From the NCBI GenBank assembly GCA_911728435.2, contig OU452213.1, positions 3,885,834 through 3,949,833 of the forward strand: a DNA stretch of 64,000 nucleotides, read 5' to 3'. Source of the stretch: Apoderus coryli. Taxonomy: Eukaryota > Arthropoda > Insecta > Coleoptera > Attelabidae. Of this stretch, positions 23,237-35,572 are shown piece by piece. The stretch's first letter is position 1. Each line of letters begins with the position of its first letter. The translations under genes and the position numbers were made by a program. A model generated the notes under the pieces. The model was given only the letters and a program-made list of their open reading frames with translations, was not told the DNA's origin and ran no database searches.

Positions 23237-24510
23237 TTATTGAGCAAGCAGTCCTTGTAATTCCTTTGAAACTTCTGCGACATCAACATCTTTTTTATCG
23301 CCTGCGTTTACTTCAGTCGCATTAGTTGTTCCCATGCGTGCACACGCTTTCTTATGCCAATGCCAATGTAGTCTCTGACAATTCCGGTCGCAATATTGTA
23401 CCAGTTTACATTTAGCGCATTTTTTCCCAGGTTTCTCTTCACCGCACGTACTGCATCGTGCTATACTATCAGCAAAGCCCCAATGTCCATTTATTGCTGA
23501 TGTAATGACAGTTAAAGCAGGCGGTGAGTCTTCGCTAGCCAACGTCGTAACCATTTGTCGGAAAAGTGTACATTCTCTGTGGGGGAATTCGCGGACGCAT
23601 TCTTTAAGAAATGCATCCATGAATTCATAGCTTTGCCCATCTTTGCTGGGCTTCAACAGTTTTCTTGTGAATATTTCCGTAACATCAAGTTTCTTGTCTT
23701 GATCATCTTTGGCTTGTCTTTGTTGGATTTTTATTATTTCACCAACGATAAATGAAAGGTAGTGACATTTAAATGACAGAACCTATGAAAAAATAAACCA
23801 ACAAGTGACGTGACAAGTAAATAAAATACTCACTTCATTTGATTCCGTCCCTTTCTTAATCTCTTTCTCACTGATCATTTCCAAGACCTTCTTGATCTCA
23901 CCTAAGTGATTTTGAAGCCCAGTTAACCCAAACAGGTTTAGCACAACTTTAATGGGGTGTATGTTCACTTGCATAATAAACTTATGAAAACTATCGATGA
24001 GAAATGGCTGTAGTATTGGAGGACTGCCTTTGGTAAAGTGTTCTATATCAGATTTCGATACAAAGTTGTTAATAACAACTACACAATTGTGGTGTGCTAC
24101 AAATGCAGCCATTTGCGCTGGTGTACGGCCCACTGTGTTAATGACATTTGGTACTGCACCCGCCTCCAATAACAATAAACATACCTCAGAGTTGCCAGAA
24201 AGTCCTGCAAAGTGCAGAGCTGTGTAGTTATGCTGGTGCTCACATAGATTAACATCAGCGCCCTGGAAATGTAATGTATTTTATATTTTACATTAGAGTT
24301 CGCTAATATGAATGCAATACGTACATGATCTAGAAGTATCTGTACTATTTCTTGATTTCCTTTATAAGCGGCATGTTGTAATGGCGTCATAGAGTTCTCG
24401 TCCAAAATATTTACATCTTGTTTGTCTGTTAAACATGCTTTTAATAAAATGGGATCTTTTTGTTCAATAGCTTCGAAAATTTTCTTTTCAATTTCATTAT
24501 TATTTTCCAT
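23237..24510 (-). CDS. ANKMY2: ankyrin repeat and MYND domain-containing protein 2
   Basis: Three exons on the minus strand join in phase: 24510-24325, 24262-23834 and 23782-23237, giving 386 aa (human 441). Seen directly: two to three ankyrin repeats in the first 125 residues (TPLQHAAYKGNQEIVQILL, then YTALHFAGLSGNSEVCLLLL, then GRTPAQMAAFV), a helical middle region, and a C-terminal MYND zinc finger starting CSTCGEEKPGKKCAKC with the later CDRNCQ and HWHKKAC ligands. The vertebrate protein works in cilia and Hedgehog signalling by trafficking adenylyl cyclases; this is family knowledge, not visible here. The TAA is followed directly by a donor-like GTAAGT. It lies head-to-head with ORC4, 571 bp away. 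Confidence 0.95.
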
Positions 24511-25081
24511 GGTTTCTTTTTAATTAAAACACACCGAATAAACAATCTTTAAATAACCTCTAATAGATATGACAGAGCGTCTTCTTCTTCAAATTAATGG
24601 CCTCCTGCTAACTTATATGACAGAGCTTAACCAGTAGAATTTAAGAAATAGCACTTTCCTTTTATTACTTAAATGAGTTGGGGTTGAGTAATAATGTGAT
24701 ATTGGGCATAAAACGAATATTGTTTATTTGTATACGTACTGTGGCTATTGTTATTTTTGTTGCTAAAGCCGTATATTTCATTTTAAAGAGGCAATCTTGA
24801 TGATTCTATACTTATCGCGTATTTATTTTAGCGAAATAATTCTCTATTACACATTTTTTTAACACATATACAAGATTTCAGTTTATATACAAAAATTATG
24901 CCGTTTCTCATAATTAGCTTGATTTGTATTAATACTGGATCTAATTTCATGTGTTGCTAATAAAATTGTTCAATAACCGTTAATCAAAAAAATTACCAGA
25001 CATAACCTCAATCTCACAAATAAGTTTCTATTTTTAAAAAATAAACAATTTTTGAGGTGTTTTAATCGAATTACTAAAGAA
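24511..25081. promoter_or_regulatory. shared upstream region of ANKMY2 (-) and ORC4 (+)
   Basis: 571 bp separates the two divergent start codons. No TATA box or known operator is recognised. The arrangement alone implies that both promoters lie here. Confidence 0.5.
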
Positions 25082-26706
25082 ATGACTTCTAATTCAATAC
25101 AGGGAATTCGCAAACAAATAAAAACGAACCTTCTAAATAAAATAAACATTGACAATTATACGAAACAACAAACCCAAATCACTGATTTAATAAATAGGGC
25201 TGTAGAACTTGGTGAATCAAATTCATCTCTTCTAATAGGTCCTAGAGGTGCTGGCAAAACTGTGGTAATTAATTTTATAACAATTATCACTAGTATTATT
25301 AGATACAGTACAATATGATTATTTTAGTTAATAAATCATATATTAGACCAAGTACGACAGAAAAAGACATTTAAAAACAACGCAGTCCTAGTGAAACTAC
25401 ATGGTTTAATACATAACGATGATCGATTAGCATTGAAAAGCATAACAAGCCAGTTGAATCTAGATAATACGGTCGATGGCAAAGTTTTTGGTAGTTTTGC
25501 GGAGAACCTAGCATTTCTTTTAGCTTGTCTTAAAAGTGGTGAAAAATCCACGTCAAGAACAACAGTATTTATTTTAGAAGAGTTTGATTTGTTTTGCTTG
25601 CACCATAACCAAACGTTGTTGTACAATTTGTTTGATGTATCACAGTCTGATCAAGCCCCAGTATGTATTATAGGTAAGTGTATATACAGGGTGTATATGG
25701 AAATGTAAACAAAGTGTGGCCTTAGGAATCACATCGCGTATTGACGTCATACAGTTACTAGAAAAACGTGTTAAGTCCAGATTTTCTCATCGACAAATCT
25801 TCCTGTTCCCTGGTCAAGATGACTCCAATGAATTAAATCAAGTTTTGGAGAAAATGAAATCGTACTTAACAATTACAGAAAATGCTAAAGAAAATATCAC
25901 AAAACTGGATAAAGAGAAATGGAATAACTGCATTAGAACGTTGTTTAATGATAAAAAATTAAAAAACGTGATACAAAGATTGGTTGAAATCGATCATAAC
26001 GAAATTAATTTGAAGAATATGTTGGTAATACTTGAATTAAATTTACATGATAATTAAGTATAATTAACTCAGGAGGGTATTTTAGTTGAAATGCGTGTTG
26101 AATCTTAGCGTTGACTGTCAAAAACTGACAGTTGACATGTTCCAAAACCAACTAGATGAATTTGAAACGGATGATATGGTCCAAGTCCTAAAGGATCTGA
26201 GTGTGTTGGAATTGTGTCTTATAATCGCTATGAAGCATCATAACGAGATCTACGATAGACAGCCGATGAATTTCGAAATGATCTGTACCAGATACGTTAA
26301 ATTTGCGAATAAGCATTCGGGCATGCAGTCTGTGCAACGGCCTGTGATTATGAAAGCGTTTGAACATATCGAGGTACTGTTTGTGGTCTATTTACTAATA
26401 ATTAATGAGACAAAATGTTGGCTGCTTTTCTTTTGTAACTCCCTTTGACATCTTCTGCTACTACACGACACGTTGGGGTTGCAAGGATGCCAACGTGAAG
26501 TCCTGAAAGTTTTCTATTGATTCGAGGTATATTTGTTTCAGAAAATTGAACTAATTAGTATGGTGAATTCTGGTATATCAAAGACACAAAAAGAATATCA
26601 ATTCTTTAATTTGCTAGTAACACCAGAACAGATTACAGAAGCAGTTAGCAAATATCCGGGCTTACCCACAGAAGTTGTAATTTGGGCGAACAGTTCTTTA
26701 GTGTAA
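25082..26706 (+). CDS. ORC4: origin recognition complex subunit 4
   Basis: A nuclear AAA+ subunit of the complex that marks replication origins. Five exons join in frame: 25082-25264, 25328-25673, 25726-26024, 26086-26373 and 26542-26706, giving 426 aa (human 436). Seen directly: Walker A GPRGAGKT at residues 53-60, KVFGSFAENLAFLLACLK, Walker B VFILEEFDLF, LLYNLFDVSQ, sensor/Arg-finger region LEKRVKSRFSHRQI, and the winged-helix segment LELCLIIAMKHHNEIY with RPVIMKAFEHIE. These match ORC4 rather than ORC1 or ORC5. A non-ATG extension upstream is possible in frame but the ATG at 25082 fits the family. It faces ANKMY2 head-to-head. Confidence 0.96.
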
Positions 26707-27501
26707 TTTATTTTTTGTTTAAATATATATTTTCATACAAGTAAAACCTTGTTTTTGTTATAAAAAATTAACACACACAGGGATACTACAAAGTAGATCT
26801 AACAAAAGTAATACTGCTCTTCTCTCTCGTCCTTTTTCAAGTCTTCATTGATTATAACACGTTGTTTATTGATTTTATGATAGGAATTAACACGCAATTC
26901 CAATCTGAAAAGCACTTACTATTGTTACGTTTGTGATTAATTATGGATCATTTAACTAGTGATGGTTCATATAAATAAAGAATCAAGCTTTAACGTGATT
27001 TACAATTCGTTTTATTCAAATCTTCGTCCATTTACAATAACAACGTATATTGACAAATTACTCTTGACATTTACGTTTTAACATGACATACAGAGGAAAT
27101 TAACATAAGGCGGGAACTTTAAATTATGAGTGTTTATTAGGTTTGTTCCAGATATGTTACAACTATTTAAAATCAACCTGAAGGATCAGGTACTTTTATA
27201 TTATAGTAGATTTATAAATATATCAGTAGTAAACGTCAATATTTTTGAAATTAACCACGAAAATGCTAGCTATTAATGAAGATTTATTCAGGAATTGCAG
27301 CAACTGAGAAATATTGTCTCATTTAACTGTCAATTTGTGAGTGAAAATGCTGATAATTAACATTGAAGGAACAGGCCTAATATGTCTGCTTGAATAGACA
27401 AGTTTGACAATTGACAGAAGACGGGCAATGAAAAATAATAACCACAAAAGTGAAATTCTATCAAAACAGTCTTACAAAACAATTACATAAGCTTGATCAA
27501 A
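26707..27501. other. ORC4-NDUFB6 spacer, nothing recognised
   Basis: AT-rich and non-coding. It should contain the ORC4 3' UTR and the NDUFB6 promoter; no specific site could be supported. Confidence 0.4.
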
Positions 27502-28026
27502 ATGGGAAAAGCGACCGCATGCGGAAAAGCCTCCATAAGCGGGGGCGTAAAGCCCATGGCCATCGCCGGGCGAATGGTAAACGAACGAGAGCGTCTGATT
27601 GGTATGACCGATGAAGAACGCGCCTGGCGTGCACAATGGCTAAAAGACCAAATTCTCTCACCGAACGAACCTCGAAAAGTCCCAGGAATGTACGAAGCAT
27701 TACACAACCCAATCCGTAGATTCTACCGTTGGCCACTAGATAAATTCGAGAAAGCGATTACTCCTTCCGTAGGAGAAATTCGTGCAGCTTATATCAGATA
27801 TTTCACTGGAAAAGGGCTTATGACTGTTGCGTTTATGTACGCAGCAGTATATTATTTCAAATATAATGCAAACGATTGGACAAGAGTGTCTGGCTGGAGA
27901 ACGTCCGAGTCGAGATGTGTATGTCTGCCAGGAGATCCAGGTTATCCAAAAGTATCTGAGAAAAATGATGGTTCAGATTATGCTGATGAAAGGAGAGGCT
28001 TTACCTATTGTAATTTAAATTTGTAA
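27502..28026 (+). CDS. NDUFB6: NADH dehydrogenase 1 beta subcomplex subunit 6 (complex I B17)
   Basis: A single-exon gene of 174 aa for a supernumerary subunit of mitochondrial respiratory complex I, in the inner membrane. Seen directly: the N-terminal IAGRMVNERERLIGMTDEE, the family signature WRAQWLKDQILSPNEP, a single membrane segment around TVAFMYAAVYYFKY, and a C-terminal PGDPGYPKVSEK matching the 'FPGDPxYP' end of insect B17 proteins. No cleavable presequence is expected in this family. The ATG at 27502 was preferred over an upstream TTG in frame. It is tail-to-tail with Rpt6, 243 bp apart. Local GC is higher than in the neighbours. Confidence 0.9.
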   Translation: MGKATACGKASISGGVKPMAIAGRMVNERERLIGMTDEERAWRAQWLKDQILSPNEPRKVPGMYEALHNPIRRFYRWPLDKFEKAITPSVGEIRAAYIRYFTGKGLMTVAFMYAAVYYFKYNANDWTRVSGWRTSESRCVCLPGDPGYPKVSEKNDGSDYADERRGFTYCNLNL

Positions 28027-28269
28027 TTGTATAATAGTGAAACAAAAAGGTATTGTGCGTGTAGTTAATTGAAATATATTATATATAAACAAAGATTTTA
28101 ATTCCTTGCCTTAAAATTGTCTGAATGTGGTACGCTAGTGTCAAAACGACAGTGTTTAATTGAAGGATCTTTCAAATAAAACAAATTAATCACATTTTTC
28201 TTCACATTTATTAATATTAATTAAAAGTTATTAAGCCAAACACTAGAAAAATAAAAAAAAAGAGCAAAT

Positions 28270-30057
<1,788 letters not shown>

Positions 30058-30262
30058 TTTTTCGAAAATCGCTGTTTGCACAAAACAACTTCGAAAAACT
30101 GAAACTCATATGTTTTGACAGAAGCTGTGGTTGACGTTGACATAAGTAGAGATGTCCTTTTCCCCACAAATATCACTCATTTCTGCTCACTTCACTTGAT
30201 TGCTTTCTATTTACAAAAATTAATTGACAGTTTAAAAAATCAGAATGAATTATGCATGCCAA

Positions 30263-30913
30263 CAATAGGGTTATTCTTTCGTACTGAACTAAGTGAACAA
30301 TCGGAAAATTGTCAGTTCATTCACGATTGTGCGTATTCTTTCGACATCGGTCACTTCTACCAAACTGATTAAAATTCCTACCCCCCTTCCCGCATACTGA
30401 TCAACCTCTAGGTATCGGTTAGTTCGTTCAGTCATTGTGTTTATTATAATATAGTGTGTCAGCGCTTGGTTAGTATCTGTCAACTAACAACAGATGGCGG
30501 TATCATATACGAGAAATTTATTAATGAACGACTGAAGTTGATAACGCCGTCTGTTGTTTGATGATGGTACTAACCAAGCGCTGACACACTATATTATAAT
30601 AAACACAATGGTTCAGTTAACAGTTAACCTCTAAAAGTATTGAATATACAGAGATACCTAATTGGAATATGATTTCGAATCAAACCAATAAATTGTAAAA
30701 GTTTAAAACATGGATAATAATATCATGCAAGAAATAATTTTCCAGTTTTCAGAGCAGATTTGGTTGTTTTCACATGTTTTCAAGGTTAAGTGAAAGACAA
30801 TCACAAGAAAGATGATCTTTCGGTTTCGCCAAATATTCAGTTCAGTATAATCACATTCTGTTTAATCACATTCACTTGTTCAGATCAATCACTACGAAAG
30901 AATAACCCTATTG
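30263..30913. mobile_element. TIR element with about 19-bp ends, carrying nested MITE copy 3
   Basis: The left end CAATAGGGTTATTCTTTCGT (30263) and the right end CGAAAGAATAACCCTATTG (to 30913) are perfect inverted repeats over at least 19 bp, with weaker similarity beyond. It is 651 bp in total, or 473 bp without the inserted 178-bp MITE. There is no coding capacity. No certain target duplication was found. It lies between the divergent Rpt6 and TRMT10A genes. Confidence 0.75.
30433..30610. mobile_element. palindromic MITE, copy 3, with 7-bp target duplication
   Basis: 178 bp, starting CATTGTGTTTATTATAATAT and ending ATATTATAATAAACACAATG: an almost complete palindrome with a short asymmetric centre. 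It is flanked by the 7-bp direct repeat gttcagt (30426-30432 and 30611-30617). It is very similar to copy 2 at 11977-12153, which implies recent activity of a trans-acting transposase that is not in this window. Confidence 0.95.
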
Positions 30914-31137
30914 AAACTGAGCTGGCTGTATGCTACTATCGTGGCAAGAGGCCATAAAGTTAGAATTCGCTTCAGCCATTCTAACTTTTTTGAAAATAAG
31001 GTTATGTACGTTTCAGATTAACCAAAAACGTAAAAGCATAGATGGTTATTCTGTGGTAAAAGCATTGTCTTTAAAAGGAAAGGTTTATAAAGGCAATGGT
31101 AAAAGTATTTTAGGTTTTAGGATTGTTCTATTAAAAT

Positions 31138-32243
31138 ATGGAAAATAGTACTACGGCACCATCTCAAATTGATCTCATAAATGAAGAAACGACTACTAAA
31201 ATCATCCAAACAGATGAATCCACTGATAAAAAGTATTTCAATGGAGTGGAGATTTCGAATTTGACCAAAAGGCAAATGAAGAAATACAAAAAATGTTTGA
31301 ATTGGCAGCAAGTAAAGAAAGAAAAACGATTGAAAGAACGTGTGAAAATCCGCGAGAAACGCAAACTTGCTAAACAAAATAATATCGATTTAGGTCCTAG
31401 CCGTAAAGCTTTGAAACGCGCGAAAATGGAGCTTAGTCCATGCAAAACTTGCGTATGTATTGATCTAAGCTTTGATGAGTTAATGAATGATAAGGTAAAT
31501 TAGTTACGTAAGTACCAGGGAAATAAATAATTAAGAAGAAATCTACTTAGGATATGGCGAAGACAATCAAGCAAATTCTGCGAGTGTACACGGAAAACCG
31601 CCGTTCAAGTGCCCCCATGCAGTTGCACCTAACCAGTTTTGCGGGAAGATGTAAAGAAGAGATATCTCGACACAACGGTTACGAAAATTGGGACATTAAT
31701 TTCCACGAAAATGACTACCTAAAGGTTTTTCCTACAGATAAACTTGTTTATTTGTCTAGTGAAAGTGATAACGTTATTGAGAAATTAGAGGATGATCGTG
31801 TGTATATAATAGGTGGATTAGTGGATCATAATTTTCATAAGGTGAGGAGAAATTTAGCTGAGTTTTTGATTTTCATGGACAGAAGTGGAATTTTAGGGTG
31901 TTTGCCATAAAAAAGCTGTGGAACAAGGAATTGCACATGCCCAACTCCCTATTGGTGAATATTTTTGGATGAAACATAGAAAAGTCTTAACAATTAATCA
32001 AGGTATGTAAATCCTACTAGTGAAAACGCCACTTTTAAAGAGAAATAAAGACGGAAAAGTTAGTTATATATTTATGTTGCAGTATTTGAAATCTTATTGA
32101 GAGTAAGTGAAGGAAAGTCGTTTAAAGAAGCCTTCGAACGGATATTACCACAGCGTATTGAGAAAAAAGAAGTAAGAAACAATGAGAGTGAATCGTTAAC
32201 CGATATTTCCATGGATAATGCAGTGAAAGTAAGTGAAATATAA
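31138..32243 (+). CDS. TRMT10A: tRNA (guanine-N1)-methyltransferase, TRMT10A type
   Basis: A SPOUT-fold enzyme that methylates G9 of tRNAs in the nucleus or cytosol. Four exons join in frame: 31138-31494, 31551-31841, 31897-32002 and 32083-32243, giving 304 aa (human 339). Seen directly: a basic N-terminal region (LTKRQMKKYKKCLNWQQVKK), the domain start CVCIDLSFDELMND, the LTSFAGRCKEEI block, VYIIGGLVDHNFHKG (SAM-binding knot), HAQLPIGEYFWM and VFEILL with ILPQRIEKK near the end. The acidic C-terminal tail is short. The mitochondrial paralog TRMT10C is less likely, since no presequence is visible. The in-frame GTAAGT just before the stop could be an unused donor. Confidence 0.94.
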
Positions 32244-32732
32244 CTTATATTACATTAAGAAGTATTGTAAATAAAAGTTTTATATAAATTTGTTATTTTA
32301 ACGTTGTCTTTGCATTTCTTATTTTATTTGCACCCAAATACTGGTCCACAATGTTGTTTTATATATTTATTGAAAGTTGGTTTATTAAATAAAACCCTTA
32401 ACAAACAATTAAGTACACTAGTTTTATTATTAATACAAAAGGAATGAAGTGATGCAAAAATTATAGCACATTGTACATCGAGAAAATATAAAGCTAAAGT
32501 GAGGTTAAAAACAAAAATGTTCTTGTAATATGGAAGAAATCACTCATTTCAAATAACATATTCACCCTCCATAGGTCAGTAGCAATGAAAATTCAACTAA
32601 AATAATTTATTAGTCATCTATAATTAAGTAGTTTACACTTAGCACCTAACAAAAAGTTCTATTTTATTCGTATTATATAAAATCCTTAATTAATATTTAC
32701 ATTATTTTACAATAACACCCCAAACGTCACTC
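32244..32732. other. convergent 3' regions of TRMT10A and RETREG
   Basis: Non-coding and AT-rich. AATAAA-type signals occur near 32270 for TRMT10A, and several candidate signals on the minus strand serve the opposite gene. Nothing else was recognised. Confidence 0.5.
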
Positions 32733-34011
32733 TTAATCCTCAATAACTTCATCAGTGTCAAGTATTTCAAAGTCACTGTCACTTGAGGCAATCTCTTCTT
32801 TCTCCTCTTCTCCATTATTGGTAGTTGTACGATTCACTAAGTTTGACATCAACGCATTACCTATGTTAGCAACATTATGCAACCAGGTATTGGACATATC
32901 AGCCTTCAGTTCTTGAATATCCTCATCTGACGAACTAGTTTTGAAATGATCTGATTCAAAACTCAGATCATGTTTATGATCAGAGTCTGAATCGCTAGGC
33001 GTTTGCCCTCTACTAACACTGAAGTAGCGCGGGATTAGATCCTCCTCTCCAAGGACAATCGAATCATTATCGACTATTTCAGTGTATGAGGGCATAGCGC
33101 TAATACCACTCGCAAAACTATTCGAGACAGAATCTACAAAATAAAAGATTTAAAACTAAACACTAACACTGATAAACGTAACTTTTACCTGCAGTTCTAT
33201 CAGTTAACAAACTTTCCAGTTCAGCTTCAACGGCTGACGAAAAGTCTTTGTTGGCAATGAAAGGAATTAGTTCATCTTCAGCCAACATCTCTGTAATAAT
33301 AAATATTGCTACTGTACTCAACAAAACAATAAACAGCATTTTTTTACTTACTCTGCTGTTTGCCTTTCGGTGTCCATCTTCTAAAAACTACGGGCGCAAA
33401 AAATGTCAGCAATAGAAGCACATAAAGTATTTGATAACCTGATAAACTTATTGAAAATACGCAACAAACTAAACAGTTGATAAACATAAATATCGTAAAC
33501 TGAAACATAAATAAACTTTGATGTACCTACCTACTTCAAATATTCATTAATTAAGACATACCAATAACTTATTTTCTCTACGTAGTTCCTTGAAAAGGTC
33601 CAACCACGACATTAGACTTTCAACTGTCTCTTCTATAACTTTCGTATATTGCCCGGTATATTTACACAATATCATTTCATAAAATATTGCATCAAATATA
33701 ATAAACTGTAATAGTGTAACACCAATGCAGCAAATAGGTTTTATATTATAGACTACACTGTACCTGAAAATCGATAGTTTGAATACCGACACGTGCTTCA
33801 AGAACAAAGAAATTTCATCTTACCAAAACACGAACTGTAGAAATATAAATACTTTTAACGTAATATCGATATTTTTCCACGTGACTATCTTTAGAAATAG
33901 TTCTAAATAGACGCTTTGCCACTGAACTTCTTTTGAACATATTTCGGCAGGTTTTCTATAGGAAGTCAACAAGTCTAGTGCTGCCTGGTATTTTCGCTTG
34001 ATATACTCCAT
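32733..34011 (-). CDS. RETREG: reticulophagy regulator (FAM134/RETREG family)
   Basis: An ER-phagy receptor that bends ER membrane and links it to Atg8/LC3. Five exons on the minus strand join in phase: 34011-33824, 33763-33562, 33499-33352, 33290-33189 and 33133-32733, giving 346 aa. Seen directly: two long hydrophobic hairpins typical of a reticulon-homology domain (VFIFLQFVFWYSVVYNIKP onward, and exon 3 IFMFINCLVCCVFSISL to VLLLLTFFAPVVF), then an acidic Ser-rich cytosolic tail ending with an LC3-interacting motif, SDSDFEILDTDE (core F335-L338). The match to the family is by architecture plus the LIR; which RETREG paralog it is cannot be said. It is head-to-head with neuferricin, 465 bp apart. 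Confidence 0.88.
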
Positions 34012-34476
34012 TTTAGTAAAAAGTAACTAATAAACTGCGACCAATTGTAGATTTAAAAATAAAACTGCTCACGATTTACTTGTAAGCAATAATAATAAAT
34101 ATGTTTAGTTTATAAACAAAGAACGCACGTGTTGTTACCCCCACAACAGAGAAATTGAGGTTCCTATTTTCAAATTTTGGCTAGTCACTGCAGTGACCTT
34201 GACATACCAGATAAATCAACAATTCGCCTACACAAAGAAGATAATAGACTTTTATCTTAAACAGCACATTACAGTCATATGAAAATATTATGTAATGTAC
34301 GTTTATTTGATTAATTAAACTAAACGATTGTTATATATTTATTTATACATAATATAGTTATAATGGCTTCAAATTTAGCAACAGTTGTCTGTCTTGATTG
34401 TTGCTACAGAATACCGTACGAAGAAAAGAAGATGAGTTAACCTCAACTAATATATTATAACCAATACAAATCAAAA
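34012..34476. promoter_or_regulatory. shared upstream region of RETREG (-) and neuferricin (+)
   Basis: 465 bp between two divergent start codons, AT-rich, with no recognised TATA box or operator. It is inferred to be a compact bidirectional promoter from layout only. Confidence 0.5.
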
Positions 34477-35346
34477 ATGTTTAAATATTTATTATTAATT
34501 TCTTTAATGACAGTATTATTAAGCATTTACTTCGTTGATTACAACATAATTACGCCGATATATAATTTATTTAATAAAAGCAATAATAGTTCAAACGAAA
34601 AGCTGTTTCAATATTCCGAATTGAAACTTTACAATGGCGTAGATAAGCCCCAATTGTATTTATCGATATTGGGGAATATATTCGATGTAACTAAGGGAGA
34701 CAAATTCTATGGACCTGAAGGAACATACAATTACTTTATTGGTATGGTTTTGTTTGATTTATAAACATTAAAAGGTATAATAACTTGTTTTGCAGCTAAA
34801 GATGCCTCGAAAAATTTTATTACTGGTTACAGTGGAGACTCTGACATCTTAAGTGATGATGTAACTGGTTTAAACGCGGAAGAATTGTTGTCGCTAAATA
34901 AATGGTTGCAGTTTTACCGGGCTGAATATACATTTAAAGGTATGGATAATAATATATCAGTTCTATAAAACGGGAAATGTATTGGTTTTATAGGTAAACT
35001 AATCGGGAAATACTATGATACGTACGGTACATTAACACCGTATGCTCGTGAAATTCAGAAGCTCATAAAAAAGGCTAAACTAGCCAAACAGAATCAGAGT
35101 ATTGAAAACGAGAAGTATCCACCATGTAATGTTGAATGGGACGCTGTTAAAGGTACCAAAGTTTGGTGTACCAACCGAAGCGGTGGTATTCAACGAGATT
35201 GGATTGGGACGCCACGACAATATTTTGAAATAGAATCTCAAAATCATCGATGTGCTTGTATTAAAAAAGAAGATCTGAGTCTGCAAAATATTAGAGAATA
35301 TAAAAATTGTAATGAAAATGCTGACACTTGTTTTATATCAGAATAA
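34477..35346 (+). CDS. CYB5D2: neuferricin (cytochrome b5 domain-containing protein 2)
   Basis: A heme-binding protein of the MAPR branch of cytochrome-b5-like proteins, secreted or membrane-anchored. Three exons join in frame: 34477-34741, 34796-34939 and 34994-35346, giving 253 aa (human 264). Seen directly: an N-terminal hydrophobic signal or anchor (residues 3-20), the domain start FQYSELKLYNGVDKPQLYLS, ILGNIFDVTKGDKFYGPEGT and YFIGAKDASKNFITG (MAPR heme-site region), and a Cys-containing C-terminal part with PPCNVEWDAVKGTKVWC. The AATAAA at 35342-35347 overlaps the TAA stop, so the 3' UTR may be very short. Confidence 0.93.
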
Positions 35347-35572
35347 AAATTATTGAACTAATTTTATTTAAATTTTCATTTCCATGTTCGACTAAACATC
35401 ATCTCGCATAAATATATGAGCGTGTCGTCAAATTAGCCCCAAAACGTATTGACAATTTGAGGTTCTTTTATAAAAAAATTCAACTGAGGTGAATGGTAGG
35501 TGATTATGTCTGTTATGTTGTACATCTCTAGTGATTCACGCATGTCAACAATGTCAAATGACAAGACAGTAG

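Noticed and set aside
30115..30372. 85-aa open frame upstream of TRMT10A
   Set aside because: It overlaps the end of a transposable element and has no family resemblance.
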